64,000 nucleotides of DNA, from the NCBI GenBank assembly GCA_943736015.1, contig OX031062.1, forward strand, positions 32,089,462 through 32,153,461. Direction: 5' to 3'. The notes beneath the pieces were generated by a model, which saw only the letters and a list, made by a program, of their open reading frames with translations, ran no database searches and was not told where the DNA came from. This DNA is from Tridacna crocea (lineage: Eukaryota; Mollusca; Bivalvia; Cardiida; Cardiidae). Below, piece by piece: positions 21,441-33,314 of the stretch (the stretch's first letter is position 1; every line of letters begins with the position of its first letter). The translations under genes and the position numbers were made by a program.

Positions 21441-21905
21441 AATGTCCCCAAATTAGTTGTAATTAACATCTAAAAGGGTGCCAAACCGATTGACATGTGG
21501 CAGTTACTAACGATCTCACGGTGTGGGAAAGTTGTACGTCACGCCCCTTCAACTTTTACAGCTTTGAATTAATGAATGAAATAAGCATTGTCAGTCAGTA
21601 CAATAACCGCATCTATCGTTAAATCGCACTGTCGTTTATTTTTTGAAAATTTCTCACTATTTACCAGACATGGGAGACATTTAGATATCTAAATGACTTC
21701 AGTTTTGCGTTTGAGATAGAGCCACGAAAATGGAAGAGCCTTGACCGACATAATTCAACATTTATTTTTTTTTCTCGACGGGTTTAATGAACTTTTTATC
21801 TAAAACGTCAATGAATGGCAGACTCTTTTAATCTTATAAATGCATCTCAAGAATTATCTTAAAAGTCATCAAATCTGTGAGAGATATTGAGGATAGATCT
21901 ATTTG
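21441..21905. other. Intronic sequence without recognisable feature
   Basis: No repeat or coding signal noticed. Confidence 0.3.
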
Positions 21906-21917
21906 TTTTTTTTTTTG

Positions 21918-22265
21918 GGTGAAAGATCGAAATTTATTTTATCGAGTGAAAATATAACCGATGGTGTTCACTCGATGAAATAAATTTCGATCTTTCTGAG
22001 AGGAGCTTTATCAAAATCCATTACAGTTCTTTTCCGTCAATTCCTGTGGCGCACCCCTCCCGCATAGCAACACATTACAATATTACGTCAAGCACTAGAA
22101 ATGTAAGGTATATGACGTCATAATTTCTATTCTGGTTGTGAGGCATGCTCAATTTACCTAGGCAACAAGAACGTGAAAATCGGTATTTTCACTGGTGGTA
22201 CCAGTGTAAGATCGAAAAATATTTTCACTGCTATTTCTCGGTATCCTACCGGAAAACATGAAATA
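21918..22265 (+). mobile_element. Family I composite, shortened
   Basis: A short palindrome (GAAAGATCGAAATTTATTTT.. and complement) runs directly into GAGAGGAGCTTTATC. The left end of the TTTCATG module is missing, so the two parts are fused. Contains TATGACGTCATA. Confidence 0.7.
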
Positions 22266-23456
22266 AACGTCTTCATAAACGATTTCAACCCATTCCTCCG
22301 ACATAGATCTAGATCTATGCATGTTCAAAATTTAAGAAAAAAAGTTCCAAAGAACCTGACAAAAAATTGTTTGTTTTTTTGTTACATGAACTAATCATAC
22401 AAATCCTTAGCTTTTCCACAGTTATCCACTTCACAGTTAAACTGACCGGAAAGTTCCCTATAAAGTAAGAAACGGAGCCGAAACGAAACGCAACGAAACG
22501 AAACGTTGAGTTTGGAAATAACGAGCAATAAATACATTTTTTAACAAATGACGTCACAGCGCGCCTATGACGTCACAAAACCGTATCTCAAACATGTGTA
22601 AGATAAGAAAAAGTCGTGATTGCTATATACTACATTGAAAACACAGACGGTTATGTGATTTATAAAAAGAATGACATGTGGGTACCAGTTCCAGGCTACG
22701 CTTAACTTTTTAGTGTTTTTTTTTTTTTGCGGAAAAGGTGCAAAACTTTGTCAAAAATAATTAAACGTTACTTGCGTTTGCTGTATTGATTTCCATTTGG
22801 ATAATTAAGAATTTGCACTAGATTGATGTACATGTTTTTAGCAATGACAAAAATATATGACATAATGCTCTGTGAAAAGGCGTTTTTTATGCATCTGTGA
22901 ACCAGGAACCTAAGTTTTTTTTTCTTTCAGCTTTACGTATTCTCACAAAATGTAGAAAAGTAATTTTACTTCATGACGTGACAGTCGTCAAAAAAGTGTT
23001 TGGTGTCTCGATCAGGAGAACTCTTTAGATAGAAAAGCTGAGACTTCGAAAATGATAGGAACTTATAATTTCTAGTCTTCCAGTTTCGCCGAAAGTACGA
23101 AATATCACCAATTTATTTATTTTTTTTTTAAAAGATGAAAAGTCGACGTAAACCTCCCTGTAGGAAAGTCGGACATTTTTGTCGCATGAAAAACAAAAAC
23201 TATTCACCTCAGTAGTAAAGTCAAAATTAGAGCCCGTAATATTCGACTTTTCGAGTAAAAGTCAGCGTTACAAAAAGGGGGAGAAAGTCGACAGTTATTT
23301 GACAAATGTCCAGACAAAAACTTCTAACATTCCGACTTTTTGAAAGGACTAATTTACTTGTCAAAATCAAAATAATGGTGATTAGTTATTAGCATCATCA
23401 TGACTTCTGCTTATGCCTGAAAGTCGACGACGGGACCTTGGTTTCGTACTTTAATA
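22266..23456. other. Intronic sequence; short CGAAA-rich stretch and two TGACGTCA sites
   Basis: A run of ACGAAACG-type repeats at 22474-22506 and two ATGACGTCAC motifs at 22548-22576. Otherwise unassigned. Confidence 0.4.
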
Positions 23457-23697
23457 TCAACCCTTTCCCAATCGAAAATTACTAGTATTAGACCCTGCCA
23501 AAATTGAAAGCTAAGGTAGACGTCAAAATTAATTCAAATGAACCGAAGTTCTCCAATAGAGTAGGCCTACAAAACATTATGGGAAAAGGAGAAAATGCTG
23601 GTTACCAGCATTTTCTCGTTTTCCCACGATGTTTTCAAGAGTCCTCTTCCTATGGACTGGCATTGTTTAAATACGGGACCGTGTTTTGAATATCAAA
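23457..23697 (+). mobile_element. Family A hairpin element, diverged flanks
   Basis: Hairpin GGGAAAAGGAGAAAATGCTGG nearly perfect; left flank carries an insertion (CTAGTATTAGACC) and the right flank is rewritten before the poly-C run. Confidence 0.75.
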
Positions 23698-23718
23698 CCC
23701 CCCCCCCCCCCCCCCCCC
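23698..23718 (+). repeat. Poly-C run of 21
   Basis: Uninterrupted C tract immediately after a family A element. Confidence 0.95.
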
Positions 23719-24430
23719 AAGTTCGAATTTTCTTGAAAATAAACAGACGATAATGATATGCCATTTAGAAGTTTTTTTATCCACTGAAATAAATTACCAC
23801 CAACACCTTCGAACGGTGCTATAGCTTAGAAAATACGTCGAGTTATATTTGTGGAGGCTGGTTTGACAGCCAAGCTGATAAGCCCAGGTGTCTGAGTGCG
23901 AACCACATCTAACAATCTTTGGCGCACATTCCAAATTTTCATTTATCCTTCGAACCTAAAACAAACCTAGCTTTCATTTTTATTCCGGAAACAAAAGCCA
24001 AAAAAGCCAAAAAATTGGCAATTTTAAAGGTGGAATTAGTCCAGCTTGTCTAAACAAAGTGGGCAGTTCATATCAAAGATCGGACTGTATATCCTTTGCT
24101 CTCTGAGCTTGACCCTTTTACTTGACCCAATGAGAATCCAACTTGTAGAAACTGCTTGAAGGGTAGATACTTACGGTTGAAATTGATTAAGTGGAAATGA
24201 AAACCATCAAACTCTTGAGATGAAATAATAAATCAGCAATAGGCTGTTTTGCACTCGATGTTTTTTTTTTTTAATTACGATAACTTGATGAAATAAATGA
24301 GATCGATCTTAGAATCTCATTTAATAACTTAAAAAGACTTTTAATGTATTTCACTGGTATTAATAATTATTTAACAATATTATGATTATGCATGGAGACC
24401 TAAAATCCACCCGTATGACATAACCTAAAC
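23719..24430. other. Intronic sequence; D fragment near 24045-24090
   Basis: A short GGGCAGTTCATATCAAAGATC stretch resembles half of a D hairpin. The remainder is unassigned. Confidence 0.35.
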
Positions 24431-24620
24431 AGAGCTCCAGATAGAGGGAGTGATTTTGATTTCAAAATTAAATATATTACTTATTCTCCATCAAAACCTA
24501 TGTTGTGGGTACTCATTAGAATCGTCTCGATGAGACGATTCTAATGAGTACCCACAACATAGGGTTTTGAAGAGAAATAATGGATTTAGAAAACAATCAC
24601 TCCCTCTTATCTGGAGCTCT
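24431..24620. mobile_element. Family H foldback, best-preserved copy H3
   Basis: 190 bp with AGAGCTCCAGATA and TATCTGGAGCTCT ends. The centre pairs perfectly over 30 bp per arm (GTGGGTACTCATTAGAATCG and complement). Confidence 0.9.
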
Positions 24621-24666
24621 GCTCAATATAATGTCGGTTTAAAGTAACCCACAAGATACCGTGCAG

Positions 24667-24881
24667 TTAACGCTTTGGCTGCTAAGCGCGGCTTGATGGC
24701 CTTTCTCGGACAGTGTAGATCAAGATCAGACTGCATAGACTGTGCAGTCTCATCTTTGATTTACACTGTCCGATAAGGCGATATCATTACCCCCAAAACA
24801 CGACCTTGGAATAGCAATATCATGGGTTATTAATATCGAACTGCACAGATAATTTTAGTCGTTGAGCAGGATAAGGGTTAA
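24667..24881 (-). mobile_element. Family D hairpin element, full length
   Basis: Reference copy: 215 bp from TTAA to TTAA, the right end AGCAGGATAAGGGTTAA reading, on the other strand, TTAACCCTTATCCTGCT. Hairpin GGACAGTGTAGATCAAGATC with complement. TTAA plus CCCT ends put it in the same broad class as family A. Confidence 0.85.
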
Positions 24882-25049
24882 CCCATTACCAAACGACAAA
24901 ATTTTAGACCAGTCCAAATCGAAAATCATTTGCAGACGAAAAAAATAAAAGTGACTGACCATTTGAAATTTATTTTGTGAAGGGTTACCAGCATTTTCTC
25001 CTTTTCCCACAATGTTTTCAAAAGTCGTCATTGTGTGGTAAAGGGTTAA
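24878..25049 (+). mobile_element. Family A element lacking the left hairpin arm
   Basis: Begins at the very TTAA that ends the D element. GTGAAGGG joins directly to TTACCAGCATTTTCTCC, so about 35 bp of left arm is gone; the right arm is intact. Confidence 0.8.
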
Positions 25050-25118
25050 GACGGAAAAAAAGGTCATAAAACACATTCTGTAATCAAAGATCATTACTAT
25101 AAAGCCTAATTTTAATCT

Positions 25119-25365
25119 AAGTGAGTCCACTCGAGTAGCTCTGTGGTAAGCGTATCCGACCCGTAAAGTGGTGGTTGTAAGCTCGATACCCGATTGAGAC
25201 AAACTTTCTCCTTTTCGGCGATTTTTCGCCTCTCATATCTGATTGCATGTGAGAAAAGTAGTCAGTAGCTTGGGAAAGAAAGTTGTGTTAGAACCGGTAT
25301 AAGTAAGTCAGGAGGAAAAACAAGCACAGGTGCACTGGTCGTCGTGATATGATCTAGGCTGATCA
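25119..25365 (+). repeat. tRNA-headed SINE
   Basis: A-box-like TAGCTCTGTGGTAAGC and a B-box-like GGTTGTAAGCTCGATACC, then the bivalve SINE body (CGCCTCTCATATCTGATTGC, GTCGTCGTGATAT). Not a functional tRNA: the B box is split and no acceptor stem is formed. Confidence 0.65.
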
Positions 25366-25572
25366 CGCTTATCCTGCTAAATAGCTGAATTTAATTTTCA
25401 ATTCGACATCAACAACCCAAATGTTGCTGATTCAAAGTTATGCTTTGGGACATAATATCTCCTTATCGGACAGTGCAGATCAAAGATCAGACTGCACGTT
25501 CTGTGCAGTCTGATCTTGATCTACACTGTCCGCAAAAGGTCGTAAAGTCGCGCTTAGCAGTCTAAGGGTTAA
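25366..25572 (+). mobile_element. Family D hairpin element, near full length
   Basis: CTTATCCTGCTAAATAGCTG at the left and AGTCTAAGGGTTAA at the right; a well-paired hairpin with CACGTTCTGTGCAGTCTGATC centre. Left TTAA lost against the SINE. Confidence 0.8.
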
Positions 25573-25929
25573 AAAGGCGTAAAATTCCATTATAACAAGA
25601 ACTGAATCAACGTTGTCCGAAAAATCAACTGTAGATAATTCCTGGCACTGTAAAGGTTAACAAGTAAGGCCCGTCTTAGGTTAAATAAACTAAGTGCATT
25701 ATTACTTGTCAAACTCGATCTTGGCATTTTTAGACCAACTGATTACAAGAAAAAATAGACCTGGGGCGTTCTATTACAAGGTCGGGTCGGTACAGCGGTA
25801 AAATACGGGCTGAGGTCGTTCCAGAAAAAGTCAGAAGATTTATTTATGTACATACCGCGTTATTTATTTAGCTTTTTCCCTGCCATGAAAGCCGACCGGT
25901 TCGTCGAATGAATGGGTAGAACTACTAAT

Positions 25930-25985
25930 AGTTTGTTTGTTTATATTGGGATGTAACGGCGTTTTTCAGTATTGGAATAGTATTG
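25930..25985 (-). repeat. SINE tail relic
   Basis: GTTTATATTGGGATGTAACGGCG resembles the complement of the CGGCGTTAAACACC SINE tail. Confidence 0.35.
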
Positions 25986-26002
25986 TACGAAAAACTAACT
26001 AT

Positions 26003-26218
26003 TGTAACCATTTTCCTGCCAAATACTATTTAAAATGAAAGTTTTAATTCGACAGTAAAAACCAAGATATCATTATTCAAAAGTTATATTTTAGGGAATG
26101 AAATCTCCTTACCGAACAGTGTAAAGCCAAGATCGGACTACACGTCCTGTGCAGTCTGATCTTGACCTACACTGTCCGCATAAAGTCAATGAGTCGTGCT
26201 TGGCAGCCAAAAGGTTAA
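26003..26218 (+). mobile_element. Family D hairpin element, diverged
   Basis: TTTTCCTGCCAAATACT left, CTTGGCAGCCAAAAGGTTAA right. Arms carry several unpaired changes (GTGTAAAGCCAAGATCGG). Confidence 0.75.
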
Positions 26219-26394
26219 GAAAGACATAAAATGATTCCTGTCACAATGACTAGAGTACAATCGAACCTCGGATAGGAATTTGGAGAACTTAAGATTCGAA
26301 CCAACGACTCCCTCGTTCCAAGTCTTGTGCCATTCCATAAACTTATGAATTGATGATGTACATTGTTTACAAACCTTTGGGCCTCGGCCCATAC

Positions 26395-26550
26395 CATGAG
26401 AGAACACGGGTTGTAACTTCGACAGCCGAAGGCGATATGGTGATATGATTCGCCACAACCTTGAACAAGTTTCCAAGTTCCCAGCCATCTAACCGTACAA
26501 TGAATTTATTATAGATCTACTGCAAAGTTTTACCATTCAAACTTGTTTCT
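26395..26550 (-). repeat. Family O foldback, copy O2
   Basis: GAACAAGTTTCC, ACCGTACAATGAATTTATTAT and GCAAAGTTTTACC match O1 on the opposite strand. Palindrome decayed. Confidence 0.5.
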
Positions 26551-27731
26551 AGCGAAATTTTCCGGTTGTAAAATATGTTCTCACGAATTAGTAGGCTGAC
26601 GAAATCGAACTTCCTTTCTTAGTGTCCAACTTCACTGAAAACTGACGTCACTGAGAAATGACGTCACTGAAACCTTGGTAAAACGTGCAGTTTGTGCATG
26701 AACTTGGTGGTGTCAAGTGCTGCGATAAGCATTCGACTTATTTTTATTCAAACGTGGATTTAAACAGCTTCAATGTAAGTATCGTGGATTATAGTGATTT
26801 GTTAACAAACGTAAACGACAAAAGGTTGCATGAGTTTTCAAATATGACACTTTGCCTACATTCCTATGGATTGGCTCGTTTAAATCCCGTGTAGATCTAT
26901 CTAACTAGAGTCTATTTGTTTCAGAATAACAACAACCGATAATAGATCTATAGTGTAACTATATTCATTTATTTTCAGAAATTATCCATTCCTTTCCTTT
27001 CATTTCAATGGTGCAAAGAAACTAGTAATACTATGGTGCAGGCTAGCTACTCAGTATTTGTCATATGGGCGGCTCTTATCGTTTGACGCCGCCGGTTTTG
27101 GTTTTGTGGTCAAAGTGCAGTTTTGTATACGGGGTTTCCGAAAGCGAAACTGCTTGTACCAGGATCCTGCAAGAGTACAGCAGTATATGTTCGAAAATAT
27201 CGTCTTATCAGATCGCGAGAAATTTCTTTGCAGTACAATAAAAGATACAGCCTGGTCTGGGATGTAGATCTAGATCTAGAAAATCCGAATTTTTTAGGGG
27301 TGGGAGTATGGGTGGTGGGAGGAATACTAGTAATCGATTGAATCGATAAAGCATTTTACTCTGCACTTCATAAGTAGAATGAAAATTACCCATTCCATTC
27401 ATATGGAGATACTAATGAAATTTCCCATTACATATCATGGAGGTACATTAAGCTCCTTTTTCATAAAGCATGGCTCAGTTATACCTATCTTGACATTGGG
27501 TTGAAAGTTCAGGTAGCTCTGTTAGAACCGTTTTGAAATTTTATTTCAAATATGGGTTTTATTTTTTAAAAAAATCATGGTTCTAACATAGTTCATAATT
27601 ATTACCATGAAAGAATCTATCTAGAGGTATTGTAATAAAATGACTTGACATCCTTTCTATGGTAAATTGTACTTGTCATTTTACACCATTGTTAGATTGT
27701 GTTGCTGACAGTAGATAGATAAAATTGCATC
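26551..27731. other. Intronic sequence; two TGACGTCA sites
   Basis: Two TGACGTCACTGA repeats at 26643-26668. The rest, including the short open frames at 26685-26894 and 27058-27341, shows no recognisable domain. Confidence 0.35.
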
Positions 27732-27970
27732 TTAACTCTTAACAAAGCGACAAAATTGTAGATTAGTTCAAATTGAAAGCGTTTGAAGACGACATTATAA
27801 ATATGGCTCAAATGCTGTAATTTTTATTTGATAGGGTAAAAAAAAAAACCACACACATTAGGAAAAGGAGAAAATGCTGGTTACTAGCATTTTATCCTGT
27901 TCCCATAATTTTTTCAAAAGACTTCCATTTCAGGGTTGTTAAATCTCGGGATCGCATGGTAAAGGGTTAA
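27732..27970 (+). mobile_element. Family A hairpin element
   Basis: TTAA to TTAA with an A-run expansion before the hairpin. The stem keeps AGGAAAAGGAGAAAATGCTGG, but the outer part reads ACACACATT. Confidence 0.8.
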
Positions 27971-28004
27971 ACAGGTGTCATGTTTGTACTTTACCCTGTA
28001 TTTC

Positions 28005-28150
28005 TTGAGCAGACACCACAATTTTAGACCCGTCCATAGTGAAAGTATTTCCTGTCAACAATTCAAATGTAACTCACAGGAATGAATTTGTCTTGAAAAA
28101 AAAAAAAAACTGTTGGAATTGAAATGAAAAAAAGGAGATAAATCTTATAG
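28005..28150 (+). mobile_element. Family A remnant
   Basis: ACAATTTTAGACCCGTCC and a GAGATAAATCTTATAGATTT hairpin with a rewritten centre lie directly after the preceding copy. Confidence 0.4.
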
Positions 28151-28930
28151 ATTTATGTTTTATCTCAATTTGAGATCTTAATATAGAAAAATAGAACTGC
28201 ACCAGGGATTACATTTTCTGACATACCGAGTGACTTGAAAGAGACATAAAATTTTCGTCTTGTGTCAAAACATTTCTTCATTTAGCATTTTCGAAGTTTC
28301 GATTAAACAACACAAGATTGATTATGATATTCGTTAATGGCTCGTGTATTATGATCATTAATTTTGCAATCATTCATTTGTCTGCTCGTCCATCTATTCA
28401 ACTTCCAACAAAACTGTGAGTCATGCCCTAAGAATAGAGGTTTACATCTGTAGCTGCAGAAAAAAAAAAACATCGACCTAGGACAGTCTTTGCAGGTCGA
28501 GGGGCGAGAAATGGCCTAAGCCTAAAGCCCAGAAGAGAAAAAAAGTGCTTAAAAATGTGGTGCATACAGTATCACGCAAACTTAATGTTTTGTATTTTAT
28601 ATATAAAAAAAAATCCTTGAAACAGTTATCACAATATAGTTACTATCAGGCAGTGCTGAAAGGCTAGAAATACGACGAAGGTTTAGAATGCAAGAACACA
28701 TGTTAATTCACGATGTTATGTAATTGACGGCTGTAGCAACAGAACGTGCGGTCTGATATTGGTCGCGTACTGTCCTATTCTTTTGTCAAGCCTATAGGTC
28801 AACGGTCTGCCTTAGTTCCAATGACTGCATGTTATTTCTTTCACTCCAACTATGTAAGCTCGACTTCTTTCCAAAGAGAGTAAAATGCATCTCCGTAATG
28901 CATTGTACCAAGAAAGACATCACATAATCA
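28151..28930. other. Intronic sequence; D half-hairpin near 28738-28775
   Basis: AGAACGTGCGGTCTGAT matches one arm of family D. The remainder is unassigned. Confidence 0.35.
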
Positions 28931-29169
28931 TACAGGGTGTCCAAAAAGTCCTGCACCATCCGAAAAATCTGTTCCTCCACGCTCTCTTGGCGAATTGAGA
29001 CTTCTCATCACAACTGAGTGTCACATAATCCCACCAGTTATGGAATAATCAAAACAGCTTTTTTTTGCGGAGAGTACCGCGTTGTATTACTGAAAATGGT
29101 GCTCAATTTGAGCATCTGTAACCATGAATGTGTTTCCGGGGTGGTGCATGACTTTTTGGACACCCTGTA
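28931..29169. mobile_element. P: mariner-like non-autonomous element
   Basis: Terminal inverted repeats of 29 bp (CAGGGTGTCCAAAAAGTC, 27 matches) flanked by TA on both sides. Internal 180 bp is non-coding. Ends of this type are widespread among Tc1/mariner elements. Confidence 0.85.
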
Positions 29170-29327
29170 GCTGAGTCATTAGGTAAACTGGTCCTTGGAC
29201 CAGCTGGAAATATACAAATACAAAAACGTTTCGACCCATGTCAGCATGCGCGGACTGCGCAGGCTGACATGGGTCGATATATTTTTTTGCATATGCATTA
29301 AACCCCTTTTTCACTATGCATGACTTG
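29170..29327 (-). mobile_element. Family F element
   Basis: Abuts P. The palindrome CGACCCATGTCAGC.TGCGC and complement is nearly perfect; the end CCCCTTTTTCACTATGCATG is typical of F. Confidence 0.8.
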
Positions 29328-30034
29328 TACAGTTTTGTTGACTAACAAAGACTCCGAGTGAAGAGCATACCTTGACCATCGAAACGCCTCCAAACATAGG
29401 TGAACGAGTTAAATTATTATTTTTATTACTATGAACCGATATAAACTGTAAAATTTGTAAGGGTAATGTCCCATCCCGGGGGTAGGGGGTGTACATTTGA
29501 CCATTTTCCAAACTTTTATTCGACTAAATTGATAGATTGGAAATTAATTGAAATCATCAAGTACATTGTGATGAAAGTCTGGTCATTCGAATAAATATGC
29601 ACTTAAGCGACGCGTACCACCCCTTTCTCGTCCCTAGTCAATAAAAATACGTTGCTTCCTCTTTTGAACAAAGGTCTGTCGAAACTGCAAGACAGAAAAA
29701 TGGAAATTTTATGATAAATCACGACATGACGAAACCAATTCAGGAAAATAAAACCATTGCTCTTCATAAGTATTGCCTTTTCTTATGACAGAATTTCGAA
29801 CTAGATCGAGTGAGCCATCGTTTTCCACTGAACATATCGAGGACAAGGGTTGGTAACTGAATGAACTAAATAACCTCTTGTCAAAGTGGACATCCTTTTT
29901 TACTGTGTATAAAAAGAGATGAGCGGATATAAAAACTGTACAGACACAAGCTTAGAGGGCGCTCACACCCATAAACCCTTGGACCGCCGTAAGATCCCAA
30001 CCGTGATTTTCTATTTTGCTCTTGTCCACAGAGA
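29328..30034. other. Intronic sequence without recognisable feature
   Basis: No repeat or exon noticed. Confidence 0.3.
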
Positions 30035-30130
30035 GTCTCAACAAAGTGGACAGTGTATATCAAAGATCAGACTGCACGTTTTGTGAGGTCTGATCTTGAT
30101 CTATATTGGCAATTATGAAAGGTGCATAAC
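30035..30130 (+). mobile_element. Family D hairpin core
   Basis: GGACAGTGTATATCAAAGAT faces ATCTTGATCTATATTGGCAA; flanks not recognisable. Confidence 0.6.
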
Positions 30131-30276
30131 GGTAAATCTCTTGTACAGTTGCATCCTAGTGCCAACTGCAAAACAGACCATTTAAATTGTCCTCTGAAGC
30201 AAATTTGAGGCTGGAGTCTTGAAACAACCTGCTATGTACAACACTGTATTTCGGCACGTTCAAATCGATTTAATGT

Positions 30277-30481
30277 TTAACCCTTTACCACACAATTTCG
30301 AGTCTTTGCGACCTTAAGAAGAAGCATTTTGAAAATATCGTAGAAAAAGAGAAAAAATGATGGTTACTAGTACCAGCCTTTCCTCTTTTCTCTCCCCAAA
30401 AGTTTTCTATCCATTCTTAGGTAAAATCAGGTCATTCCAATTTCTACAAGTTTAAAATCTTATCGTTTGGAAGAGACTTAA
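30277..30481 (-). mobile_element. Family A element, diverged
   Basis: TTAACCCTTTACCACACAATT to AAGAGACTTAA. The hairpin is worn (ATCGTAGAAAAAGAG against CTCTTTTCTCTCC). Confidence 0.75.
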
Positions 30482-30706
30482 CCCATTACCACACAATCCC
30501 AACTTTTGACGCCCCTGAGAAAGAAGCCTTTAGAAAACATTGTGGGAAAAGGAGAAAATGCTGGTAACCAGCATTTTCTCCTTTTCCCACATTGTTTTCT
30601 GCCCTTCACAAAACAAATTTCAAATTTTCAGTCACTTTTATTTTGTCGTCTGCAAATGCTTTCAGTCTGGATCAGTTCAAAATATTGTCGTTTGGTAATG
30701 AGTTAA
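30478..30706 (-). mobile_element. Family A hairpin element, full length
   Basis: 229 bp, sharing its left TTAA with the older copy. Hairpin perfect except one outer base (CACATTG). Confidence 0.9.
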
Positions 30707-30948
30707 GACAATGACATTGTCTGTGAGATATGGCAGTAGAAGCATTGCTCGAAACAAGTAAGGGTCCTGAAAGACGTGAACTTAAACCACATGAAGTTTA
30801 AATCGGATGAGAAGAATGTTTCTGTATGTTTGTGCGACTAGTTGCTGTCATTTTTAAAAGTACTTTTAATTCAAGTTATCACGCGAATTTCATTTTTCCA
30901 CTTAGTGTTTTTCTTTCTTCGCACTTATGTGTTTATGATTTTCCTCAT

Positions 30949-31322
30949 GGTAAGACCTGTGTAATGGAAAACAGCTATTTCCACTAAAATATCATCCTGC
31001 AAAATTAACTATAATTAAAAATGAGTAGTATTGAACTACTTTCACCTTGTCATTTTTTCCATTTTTTCATTATTTGAATAATTATTTATAAATCTAAAAC
31101 CGCTATATTCTCAATTGAAAAAGAAATAATAATTACCTCCCTTTTTAGAAAACAAACAAAAGTATCAAAAAAAAGTTTCAAGATAGACATAAAGGGAATT
31201 TCTGATCCATTAGAAATGTGCAAAAACATTATTTCGGCATAAATCCTTATTTATCCTTAGTTAACTACTAATTATCATTTTTGCCCAATGTTCAACAGAA
31301 GTGCATTACACAGGTCTTACCT
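30949..31322. mobile_element. Family L element, full length
   Basis: Inverted ends GGTAAGACCTGTGTAATG and its complement over 18 bp, 374 bp in all, AT-rich and non-coding. The right end is followed by TTAA, which would fit a TTAA target. Confidence 0.8.
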
Positions 31323-31387
31323 TAAAACTTGTTTTACAAAATTAATTTTCACGTTGACCCGTGTCGGCTTTCGTCCCTATGAGAATA

Positions 31388-31570
31388 TTAACCATTCACG
31401 AAACACTTTTGTTATAATGGTGTTGAAAAATGGTAACCAGGGTAATTGCATTTTCCCCAAATGTTTTCTACGCTATCAAAGAAAAATTGTACCATTCCGG
31501 CAACATGAATATGATTTGTCGCCTGCAAATGCATTCGTTGTGACCAGTCTGAAATGTTGAAGGAAAATGA
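31388..31570 (-). mobile_element. Family A element, degenerate
   Basis: AATATTAACCATTCACG, GGTAACCAG..GCATTTTCC and GCCTGCAAATGCATTC are recognisable; one hairpin arm is missing. Confidence 0.55.
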
Positions 31571-31935
31571 GCGCTTGATATTATTCGATAAAAAAATATT
31601 TTTAAGTATACCGTAGGCGCAGGCTAATGGCAAACGCTTGTAACATTGACTTTGTTAACACATTAAATATGAACGACGTACGACTTGTGTTTCCCGTTGT
31701 ATTTTTGCACACATGGTCAACTTTGATTGTGTGTTACTCTCAGGGCATGTGACAGTTCACGTGTATCTCCATGGAAACTATGACTGCCAATGCCAGTTAT
31801 GATTATGATCCCGAAAAGGGATATAACGTCCGCTGGCGATCCCATAGAAAACGACACCGTGAAAAGTATAACGGTGTTTTATATATGGTTTTAGGCCACT
31901 TTTAAGCAGAGACCGTATATATACACCAAACGTGG
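31571..31935. other. Intronic sequence without recognisable feature
   Basis: No repeat or exon noticed. Confidence 0.3.
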
Positions 31936-31944
31936 TTATGCGGT

Positions 31945-32041
31945 TCTGCTAATTTTCAGGAATGTTCCAAATCTTAAAGTAACACTATTTCTGATTGGCT
32001 AAACCAAATAATTTATCAAGTCAGAAATGCTGTCACTTTTC
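31945..32041. repeat. Family E, partial
   Basis: AGTAACACTATTTCTGATTGGCTAAACC with a decayed second arm, cut by the following A element. Confidence 0.5.
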
Positions 32042-32269
32042 TGAACTCATTACCGGGCGCCAAAATTTCAGACTGGTCCCAATTCAAGCATTTGCAGACG
32101 GCAAAATAAAAGTGACTGAAAATTTGAAATTTGTTTTGGGAAGGATAGAAAACATTGTGGGAAAAGGAGAAAATGTTGGTTACCAGCATTTTCTCATTTT
32201 CCCACAATGTTTTCAAAAGGCTTCTTTCTCAGGGTCATTAAAAATCGAGATTGTGTGATAATGGGTTAA
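32042..32269 (+). mobile_element. Family A hairpin element
   Basis: Left TTAA changed to TGAA, right TAATGGGTTAA. Hairpin AAAATGTTGGTTACCAGCATTTT has one G:T-type mismatch near the tip. Confidence 0.85.
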
Positions 32270-32434
32270 TGCTGCACAGGACTTGGAATAAACTTATGAA
32301 TCTTGGTGAATATAAACCTAAGAAGTTATTGAATTAAAATGTAGCACCGGAAGCAATGGTCCTGTGTAATTAAGTGATGATAGTGTAGGAATCGTAAGCT
32401 GCAGGCACAAAGTTTCATCTTCACTCTGATGGTG

Positions 32435-32580
32435 GGTTTTGCACGGGAATGTCCTTGGGCAAGACACTTCAGAGCTCTAGCCTGGTAAAACCCAAGACAT
32501 ACCTGAGTATATGAGCTGTCGCCGATATGACTGAAATACTGTTGATAGCGGCGTTAAGCATCAATTAATCAATCAGTCGA
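32435..32580 (+). repeat. SINE 3' part
   Basis: GGGAATGTCCTTGGGCAAGACAC, ATATGACTGAAATACTGTTG and GCGGCGTTAAGCATCAATT form the usual SINE tail with an (AATC)n-like end; no tRNA head. Confidence 0.6.
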
Positions 32581-32831
32581 CCACAAGTATTGAGTCACGT
32601 TGTACCCTTTCTCATCTAATTTACATGCATTTGGCTTTAACGTGGTTTGAAATATGGATAGAAAAGTTTCAGATAACTCGTATTTCTATCTCCGACAGAA
32701 AAAAAAAACCCTCCAAAACCCTAAATTAAGTGTTAAGTGCGCAATAAAGTTAAAGTACCCGTGGCCAATTAAATTAGAAAACCCTGACGAAATTCACACG
32801 ATCTGCATTTGGTGTGCCACTTTTTAAACGA

Positions 32832-32905
32832 ACCCTTTCGGTGCATTAAGCAACTTCAGTTGTGCTTCACGGACAGTGTAGCCTAAGATCGAACTGAAAA
32901 AAAAA
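32832..32905 (+). mobile_element. Family D, left part only
   Basis: ACCCTTTCGGTGCATTAAGC and GGACAGTGTAGCCTAAGATCG, then an A-run; the second arm is missing. Confidence 0.5.
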
Positions 32906-32965
32906 ACGTTTACTCTTAAGCTTGTTTTCGACACTACCCATAACGTGACGGGAATAGTTAATTCA

Positions 32966-33120
32966 GATCTCTAGAAAAGAGGGACTGAGGGAGTGATGGT
33001 AATCTAAATCCATTATTTCTCTTCGAAACCCTATGTTGTGGGTTGACTTGGACTGGCTGACCTGAGTCGATACTTTATGCAGATCAATTAAACCCGCTTT
33101 TCATACATGTAATTAAGCCT
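32966..33120. mobile_element. Chimera: H left half joined to F right half
   Basis: AAACCCTATGTTGTGGGT (H, up to its palindrome centre) joins at about 33044 to TGGCTGACCTGAGTCGATAC and the F right end. Both partners are cut near their centres. Confidence 0.7.
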
Positions 33121-33314
33121 ATGGCTCATATTTAATGTCCAAAGAATTAAGTAAGAAAATTCTACATTAGGAAATACGCTGGTAGCCAACTGGGTAGAAA
33201 TCTGAGCGAAAAGCCAAGGAAATGCCACCAATTTGTATTTGAAAAAGCTACCAAAAACAGTGACTTTTTTCTAATTGTGGAAATTCATATCCGTGTTTTA
33301 GAGTATAAATCGCA

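Noticed and set aside
22315-22557. Minus-strand open frame of 80 codons near the CGAAA repeats
   Set aside because: No domain, low-complexity composition and no splice context.
24855-25202. 115-codon minus-strand frame
   Set aside because: It spans a family A element and a SINE head, so it is a composite of repeats.
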